Part shown: piece after piece, positions 6,473 to 10,889 of the stretch
Position numbering within the stretch: position 1 is the stretch's first letter
How the letters are laid out: each line of letters starts with the position of its first letter
NCBI GenBank assembly: GCA_031255355.1
Contig: JAIRSR010000108.1
Location: 1 to 10,889 of the forward strand
Length of the DNA stretch: 10,889 bases
DNA from: Clostridiales bacterium
Lineage (GTDB): Bacteria > Bacillota > Clostridia > Monoglobales > Firm-18
Direction of reading: 5' to 3'
Made by a program: the position numbers and the translations under genes
The notes under the pieces: model-generated
What the model was told of the DNA's origin: nothing
Seen by the model: the letters and a program-made list of their open reading frames with translations, nothing else
The model's database searches: none

Positions 6473-7298
6473 GTTCTATCATCTCCTTGTCCTGCCTCGC
6501 GCGGCGCAAAAACTGCCGCAGCGCTTCGCCGTCGCGCCGGGCAACCGCGTCCCGCAACATGCCGACGGAGTGTGTAAACCTGTCGATTTCACCGACGAGG
6601 TACTCTCCGTTCGCGAGGAAAAGTTCCGTCCAAAGAGTTTCATTGATTTTCGCCACCCGCGTCACGTCCTCAAAACTCCCCCCGGTGAAGTGCTTGTGCT
6701 TGACAAACATTGGCGTATCGCACATTGCCGCCGCTATGACATGGGGCAGTTGGCTGGTGTACGCGATGATTTGGTCGTGTTCCTCTACCGTCGCGCGGAG
6801 GACGCGTCCGCACCCGATTGCCGCCGCGATCTCCTCCACAAGGGCGATGTGCCGCTCCTCCGCGTCGTTCGGCGCGGTGATGATGAAACTCGCGCCCGAA
6901 AATAAATCATCAGAGGCGTTGAGGAACCCCGACGTTTCCCGCCCCGCCATAGGGTGACCGCCGATATAGGCAAAACGCGGCTTTAAGCGGTTGTACAGCC
7001 GCGCCAAAGGTGCTTTTACGCCAACCACATCGGTTACGACCGCGCCGTCTTTGAAATTTTCCGCGTTGTCACGCAAAAACGCCTCCGCCGCCGACGGATA
7101 CACGCATAAAATGACCACGTCGCTGAGCGGTATGGGGTTTTCGGTTGCCGCGTCAATCACGCCTTGCTCTGCCGCGAAGTTTAGGACGCTTGCGTCTTGG
7201 TCTACCGCGTACAACGTCTTGACACGCGGCTTTAGGCTCCGCGCTACGCTCCCGCCGATCAGCCCCAAGCCGACTATGGTAACGGTTAATTCCCTCAT
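6465..7298 (-). CDS. tyrA: Prephenate dehydrogenase
   Basis: Oxidatively decarboxylates prephenate to 4-hydroxyphenylpyruvate, the tyrosine branch. The 277 residues start with a Rossmann fold: GLGLIGGS (10-17) and D33 after the second strand, favouring NAD over NADP. GGHPMAG (113-119), EEHD (172-175), TSQLPH (181-186, with the catalytic-type H186) and the GGSFxDxTR segment ending at R214 confirm the family. There is no C-terminal ACT domain, unlike Bacillus TyrA, so feedback by tyrosine at this step is less likely. I chose the ATG at 7298 because it overlaps the upstream stop as ATGA and is followed directly by the NAD-binding strand. The frame stays open for 60 further codons upstream, but that stretch is Arg/Gly-rich and lies inside the DAHP synthase gene. 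Confidence 0.94.
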   Translation of the reverse strand: MRELTVTIVGLGLIGGSVARSLKPRVKTLYAVDQDASVLNFAAEQGVIDAATENPIPLSDVVILCVYPSAAEAFLRDNAENFKDGAVVTDVVGVKAPLARLYNRLKPRFAYIGGHPMAGRETSGFLNASDDLFSGASFIITAPNDAEERHIALVEEIAAAIGCGRVLRATVEEHDQIIAYTSQLPHVIAAAMCDTPMFVKHKHFTGGSFEDVTRVAKINETLWTELFLANGEYLVGEIDRFTHSVGMLRDAVARRDGEALRQFLRRARQDKEMIEHA

Positions 7299-8308
7299 AG
7301 CGTCCTGCCCTCTAACGCCGCGTATGCCTTGAGTTGCACCATGATTTCCGCGAACGCGGGAGGGGTGATTGATTGCGGTCCGTCGCAAAGCGCGCGCGCC
7401 GGGTCGTCGTGTACCTCGATGATTACGCCGTCCGCGCCCGCCGCCACCGCCGCTTTCGCGAGGGGCGCGACCAGCCAACTCGCGCCCGTGGCATGGGACG
7501 GGTCTACAATCACAGGCAGGTGAGAAAGTCTTTTCACGACGGGAACCGCGCTAAGGTCTAACGTGTTTCGGGTGTACGTTTCAAAGGTGCGTATGCCCCG
7601 CTCACACAGGATTACACCGGAGTTGCCCCCCGCCATGATATACTCTGCGGACATGAGCCATTCCTCCACGGTGTTTGCCGCCCCCCTTTTGAGCAGTATC
7701 GGCTTTTTCGTCCTGCCTACCTCTTTTAATAAATCAAAATTCTGCATATTCCGCGCCCCGATTTGTATCACGTCCACGTCCGCGTCAAAGCGTTCCACCA
7801 ACTTTGGGGACATGATTTCCGTGACAATCGGCAAGCCTGTTTGTTCCCGCGCGGCTTTCAGCAACTCCAAGCCCTCCGCTTCCAACCCTTGGAACGCGTA
7901 GGGGGAAGTACGCGGCTTAAACGCGCCGCCGCGCAGGAACGACGCGCCGCTTTGCCGTACCGCCTCCGCTATGCCGATAATTTGCGGCCGCGTTTCCACC
8001 GAACACGGCCCCGCGATTACGGCAAGCGTCCGCCCGCCGATTTCCCGCCCGCCCGCGTTTACCACAGTGTTTTCCGGGTGGAACTTTCGGTTGCTTTTTT
8101 TGAACGGCTCGGATACAATCATGACCCGCTCTACAAAGGGGTTTGTGCTTATCTTTTCGCGGTCTACCGCGCTGGTATCGCCTACAAGCCCGATCACGGT
8201 AACGGTTTCGCCCTTGGATACGTTAAAGGCTACGTCGTATTGCTTCAGTGCGTCTAACACGCGGGAAATTTGCCCGTCGTCGGTATGCGGCTTCAAAATC
8301 ACTATCAT
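7295..8308 (-). CDS. aroF: DAHP synthase, type I-beta, with regulatory N-domain
   Basis: Condenses PEP and erythrose 4-phosphate, the first step of the shikimate pathway. The 337 residues match the Thermotoga maritima layout: an N-terminal ferredoxin-like domain (about 1-70), then the (beta/alpha)8 barrel. Metal ligands fall at C102 (AGPCSVE), H272 (DPSHATG), E298 (EVHDDP) and D309, the same numbers as in the Thermotoga enzyme. GGAFKPRTSPYAFQG (127-141) and KRG bind substrate. In that enzyme the N-domain gives feedback inhibition by tyrosine and phenylalanine, so the same is likely here. First gene of the operon, with GGGAGG about 8 bases before the ATG. The gene name aroF follows common usage in Firmicutes; the same family is also called aroA(G) or aroG. 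Confidence 0.95.
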   Translation of the reverse strand: MIVILKPHTDDGQISRVLDALKQYDVAFNVSKGETVTVIGLVGDTSAVDREKISTNPFVERVMIVSEPFKKSNRKFHPENTVVNAGGREIGGRTLAVIAGPCSVETRPQIIGIAEAVRQSGASFLRGGAFKPRTSPYAFQGLEAEGLELLKAAREQTGLPIVTEIMSPKLVERFDADVDVIQIGARNMQNFDLLKEVGRTKKPILLKRGAANTVEEWLMSAEYIMAGGNSGVILCERGIRTFETYTRNTLDLSAVPVVKRLSHLPVIVDPSHATGASWLVAPLAKAAVAAGADGVIIEVHDDPARALCDGPQSITPPAFAEIMVQLKAYAALEGRTL

Positions 8309-8325
8309 TTTATCAACCTCCCAAA

Positions 8326-8342
8326 CCGCGCCGACAGCGCGG
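8326..8342 (-). promoter_or_regulatory. GC-rich hairpin in the aro leader
   Basis: CCGCGC and GCGCGG (arms 8342-8337 and 8331-8326 on the minus strand) form a 6-bp stem with a 5-base loop. It sits a few bases before the ribosome site of the first aro gene. It is not a terminator, as no U-tract follows. It could stabilise the message or modulate initiation; the leader of about 48 bases is too short for a T-box or a leader-peptide attenuator. Confidence 0.45.
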
Positions 8343-8362
8343 AATGATTTCAGAATAGGTTT

Positions 8363-8391
8363 ATTATAATAAAAAAAAGCGTTTTCGTCAA
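8363..8391 (-). promoter_or_regulatory. Sigma-A promoter of the aro operon
   Basis: On the minus strand TTGACG (8391-8386) and a perfect TATAAT (8368-8363) are 17 bases apart. The start of transcription should be near 8356. This is the only convincing promoter upstream of the six aro genes, whose junctions overlap or are 23 bases apart, so they are probably one transcript. Confidence 0.88.
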
Positions 8392-8571
8392 GTTTTAGGC
8401 GGCGTTTTCACGCGGCGCGTACGGAAAACCGCATGGAATAAGGGTTTTTCGGGCTTGGAAAAAACTCCGGCGCGGCGGCGAACCGGGAGGTTCCCGACGG
8501 AAAATTTACCGCAATACAAATATATTATTTTGAAATCCGTGAAAATACACATTTTAATGTAGGTTTGGTTA
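8392..8571. other. Divergent intergenic region between aro and lyase promoters
   Basis: No gene is visible. Overlapping small hairpins occur at 8480-8496: GAACC-GGGA-GGTTC has a GNRA loop and shares bases with CGGGA/TCCCG. Neither is followed by a T-run. A 12-base palindrome, ACATTTTAATGT (8549-8560), ends 11 bases before the -35 box of the lyase promoter and could be an operator. The rest is A/T-rich toward the lyase promoter. Confidence 0.45.
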
Positions 8572-8600
8572 TTGACAAACTACCCGAAAAATGCGATAAT
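8572..8600 (+). promoter_or_regulatory. Sigma-A promoter of the lyase gene
   Basis: TTGACA (8572-8577) and GATAAT (8595-8600) are separated by 17 bases. Predicted start near 8607 leaves an untranslated leader of about 90 bases before the ATG at 8699. Confidence 0.85.
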
Positions 8601-8606
8601 TCTCAT

Positions 8607-8680
8607 AGATAGACCTATCCGCTCACGCAGGGTTAGCGAACAGGTCCGGCAGACTTATCCGGCAACATCAATTTCTAACA
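8607..8680 (+). promoter_or_regulatory. Structured, repeat-bearing leader of the lyase message
   Basis: AGAC(C/T)TATCCG occurs twice, at 8611-8621 and 8651-8661, exactly 40 bases apart with one difference. TCCGGCA occurs at 8645-8651 and 8658-8664. GACCT (8612-8616) pairs with AGGTC (8642-8646), enclosing CGCT/AGCG (8620-8623 and 8635-8638). CCGG at 8646-8649 can pair with CCGG at 8659-8662. I do not recognise a known riboswitch. It may be a cis-acting RNA element or repeated protein sites. Confidence 0.45.
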
Positions 8681-8698
8681 GAAAAGGAAGGAATACTC

Positions 8699-10381
8699 AT
8701 GTTGACCTATGATGCAGCGTTTTGGAGTACGGTAAAAACGGACGGCAAGTACAAAAATTTCCGCGACGCGCTTGCGGAAGTGTACGCGAACTTATGCGGC
8801 AAACCCGCCCACCCCGCGCGGTACAGCGATTTCAAAATTTATTTTGAAACGGGCGACCGCAAGACCTTTGAAGACGGCTACCACGCGCGGCGGCGGCAAC
8901 TCGCGGCGGCGGCGGTGATGTTTCTGATTCACGGTGAGGAGCAATACCGCGTGTATATGCAAGACCTCATCTGGGCAATCTGTGACGAGTACAGTTGGTG
9001 CGTACCCGCGCACATTCACGCGTCGGACGCGGAGGGGCAAATCAAGGCAATCGACCTGTTCGCCTCTGAAACAGGCTTTGTCTTGAGCGAAATCATCACG
9101 CTGCTCGGCGACCAACTTGACGCGGCGGTCGTCAACAGAGTGAAATACGAGGTACACAGGCGCGTTATCGCGCGGTTTTTGGAAACGCCCGTCTATTGGT
9201 GGGAAACCGCCCGCTCTAATTGGGCGGCGGTGTGCGCGTGTCAAGTCGCGGGCGCGTTTTTGTACCTCGCGCCGGAACTGTTCCCGCAAGCGCGGCAAAG
9301 GCTTGATGCCGCTATGGACTGCTTTTTGGAAAGTTTCGGCGGCGACGGCGCGTGTTTGGAGGGCTTATCCTATTGGATCTACGGCTTCGGTATGTTCGTG
9401 ATGTACCATGAACTGTTGGTCGGTACGGACCCGAACGCTTTGGAAATTTTCAAGGACGAAAAAGTGGCGAATATCGCGGCGTTTTTCCAAAAATCAAGCC
9501 TTAGAGGGGGCATCACCGTCACCTTTGCCGACGCGCAGCCCAACGCGCTTTACGACCCTTGGCTGGGACATTACCTTAAAAAAATTTACGGCGATTTGGT
9601 GAAATTGCCGCCGCTGTCACAGGCACTGCCCCTTGCGCGGTTGCGGTTTTCCTCTATGGTGCGCGGGTTCCTTTACTTTGACCCGTCCGAAAATGAAACG
9701 GAGTTGCCCCTGTCGAACTGTTACCTCCCCGACGCGCAGTGGTTCCTCCGCGAAAACGGCGCGTACTCCCTCGCCGCGAAAGGCGGGCATAACGCGGAGC
9801 CGCATAACCACAACGATATAGGCAGTTTTCTGCTGTGCGTCAACGGCAGGCAGGTGCTGTGCGACATCGGCGTGGGCGTGTACACCAAACAGTATTTTTC
9901 GGCGGAAACGCGCTATACCATGCTCGGCAACGGCTCGCAAGGGCATAGCGTACCAATCATCAACGGCGGCTATCAGCGGGCGGGCGCGGAGTACCGCGCG
10001 GAACAGGTCAGCCAAAGCGGGGATACTTTTACCGCAGACATACTCGGCGCTTACGGCGAAAAGGGAAGCCTCGTCAGAACGTTTGAAGCGTTGGAACACA
10101 GCGTGATCATCACCGACGAGTACGCGCTGGAACAGCAGCCGAGCGCGATTGTAGAGCGTTTTGTGTCCTATGAAATGCCCGCGCCGGAAGCGGGGAAATT
10201 GGTGTGGCGCGACGCCGTCTTGGAGTACGACGCGGAGCGGTTCACGCCGTCCGTCAGTGAGGAAAAATACGAAAATAACTTTATGGGCAAGGTGAGCGTC
10301 TACCTGATAGACCTAACCGCCATCGCGCCGCAACGCGCCATGACAGCGCGGTTCCGCGTCACCGCTGCGGCGAACGGATAA
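8699..10381 (+). CDS. Heparinase II/III-like polysaccharide lyase, cytoplasmic
   Basis: A 560-residue protein of the heparinase II/III superfamily, whose members cut uronic-acid-containing glycans by beta-elimination. The N-terminal part (about 20-320) is a helical toroid with RSNW (172-175) and GACLEGLSYWIYGF (217-230); Y225 or Y228 may be the catalytic tyrosine. The C-terminal beta-sandwich has HNHNDIGSF (369-377), CDIGVGVY (388-395) and GHS (415-417). By analogy with Pedobacter heparinase II, H371, D389 and H416 may bind zinc. There is no signal peptide or membrane segment, so it probably acts on imported oligosaccharides. The ATG at 8699 has AAGGAAGGA 6 bases upstream. The true substrate (heparin-like, alginate, ulvan or other) cannot be decided, and no unsaturated-uronyl hydrolase or other sugar gene is in view. 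Confidence 0.82.
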   Translation: MLTYDAAFWSTVKTDGKYKNFRDALAEVYANLCGKPAHPARYSDFKIYFETGDRKTFEDGYHARRRQLAAAAVMFLIHGEEQYRVYMQDLIWAICDEYSWCVPAHIHASDAEGQIKAIDLFASETGFVLSEIITLLGDQLDAAVVNRVKYEVHRRVIARFLETPVYWWETARSNWAAVCACQVAGAFLYLAPELFPQARQRLDAAMDCFLESFGGDGACLEGLSYWIYGFGMFVMYHELLVGTDPNALEIFKDEKVANIAAFFQKSSLRGGITVTFADAQPNALYDPWLGHYLKKIYGDLVKLPPLSQALPLARLRFSSMVRGFLYFDPSENETELPLSNCYLPDAQWFLRENGAYSLAAKGGHNAEPHNHNDIGSFLLCVNGRQVLCDIGVGVYTKQYFSAETRYTMLGNGSQGHSVPIINGGYQRAGAEYRAEQVSQSGDTFTADILGAYGEKGSLVRTFEALEHSVIITDEYALEQQPSAIVERFVSYEMPAPEAGKLVWRDAVLEYDAERFTPSVSEEKYENNFMGKVSVYLIDLTAIAPQRAMTARFRVTAAANG

Positions 10382-10440
10382 GCGGAGCGGTTGGGGGACG
10401 CGGCTTCGGTTGGAATACGGTCTTTCGAGGAGAGTGTCTA

Positions 10441-10889
10441 TTGGTTACGTTTTTACTGTTTAGTTTGTACGTTTTGCTAATCCGTTACGGCGCACCCGAT
10501 TTCGGGGGGATCCACTTGCCGATCCTCCTCGCGGCGGGGCTTGCGTCCGCGCTGGTGTGCGAAAAGGCGTTCCGTCGCTTCGGCGCGGCAAAGGTTGCGG
10601 TGTGCGGGGTGCTTTTGACCGTCGCGGCGGCAGTCGGGGCGGCGGTTCACGGCGGGTTTTTGTGGTTGGTACTGCTCGCGGTGCCGATAGGCGTTTGCGG
10701 GGGAATTGCGGATCGCCGGCTTAGACGCTACGCCTCCGCGCGGTATTCGGGCGGCATTGCGCCCGCGTTCGGCGCGATAGGCGCGGTGCGGTTGAAGTTT
10801 ATGCTGTCCTATTTTGCCGTACTTCTCATTCCCGTAGTCATCAGCGGGTGTATCAATATGGTGTCCGTAGACCGCTTCGAGAAAACCGC
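10441..10889 (+). CDS. MFS-like multi-pass transporter, 3' end missing
   Basis: From a TTG at 10441 the frame is open to the right edge (149 codons). GAGGAGAG (10427-10434) lies 6 bases upstream, and no ATG or GTG in frame competes, so TTG is the likely start. The first 149 residues hold about five hydrophobic segments. Features resemble an MFS N-half: YGAPD at the end of the first helix, FRRFGAAKV as the loop after helix 2, and VPIGVCGGIADRRL then AFGAIGA around helices 4-5. In clostridial MFS proteins this last segment reads roughly IPxGLGxGxxDxxLN. Compared with them, about 20 residues seem missing between helices 1 and 2, so it is divergent. It starts 59 bases after the lyase with no clear terminator between, so the two are probably cotranscribed. 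The substrate is not known; sugar or oligosaccharide is a guess from the neighbour. Confidence 0.6.
   Translation, partial: MVTFLLFSLYVLLIRYGAPDFGGIHLPILLAAGLASALVCEKAFRRFGAAKVAVCGVLLTVAAAVGAAVHGGFLWLVLLAVPIGVCGGIADRRLRRYASARYSGGIAPAFGAIGAVRLKFMLSYFAVLLIPVVISGCINMVSVDRFEKT

Noticed and set aside
7299..7478. N-terminal 60-codon extension of prephenate dehydrogenase
   Set aside because: The stretch is Arg/Gly-rich, lies inside the DAHP synthase gene and precedes a clean ATGA overlap start at the NAD-binding strand.
8309..8356. T-box or leader-peptide attenuator before the aro operon
   Set aside because: The predicted leader is only about 48 bases, with no T-box motif, no aromatic-rich peptide and no terminator.
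8480..8496. Intrinsic terminator between the divergent operons
   Set aside because: The hairpin has no T-run on either strand and no gene transcribes toward it.

Overview
The window looks like a chromosomal piece of a Clostridia-like Firmicute with a fairly GC-rich genome. The signs are strong GGAGG-type ribosome sites, textbook sigma-A promoters with 16-17 base spacers, tightly packed operons, and protein families of the clostridial type (for example the GGGHFSGR form of chorismate synthase). I assign no genus. I see no tRNA, rRNA, insertion sequence or CRISPR array.

Layout: (1) 1-1917, + strand: the end of a multi-pass membrane histidine kinase, cut by the left edge, overlapping a NarL/LuxR-type response regulator. 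(2) About 1950-2300: a compact locus with no large gene. It encodes a 28-residue hydrophobic peptide behind a consensus promoter, faced by an equally good promoter on the other strand. A perfect 11-bp hairpin at the peptide stop codon can end both transcripts. This is the plan of a type I toxin-antitoxin locus like the Fst/par family, and it is the most notable part of the window. (3) 2421-8308, - strand: a six-gene aromatic amino acid operon in the order DAHP synthase (aroF type), prephenate dehydrogenase (tyrA), aroB, aroA, aroC, and a chorismate mutase-shikimate kinase fusion. One strong promoter at 8363-8391 drives it. (4) 8572-10889, + strand, divergent from the aro operon: a strong promoter with a structured, repeat-bearing leader, a cytoplasmic heparinase II/III-like polysaccharide lyase, and the start of an MFS-like membrane transporter (TTG start, cut by the right edge).

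The aro operon encodes DAHP synthesis through to chorismate, plus chorismate mutase and the first tyrosine-specific step. Only the two middle steps, 3-dehydroquinate dehydratase (aroD) and shikimate dehydrogenase (aroE), are missing and must be elsewhere. The lyase has no signal peptide and sits next to a transporter, which suggests intracellular cleavage of imported uronic-acid oligosaccharides. The aro operon runs toward the toxin locus on the antitoxin strand, so read-through would add antisense RNA to the toxin message. A minus-strand terminator-like hairpin lies just past the toxin promoter.
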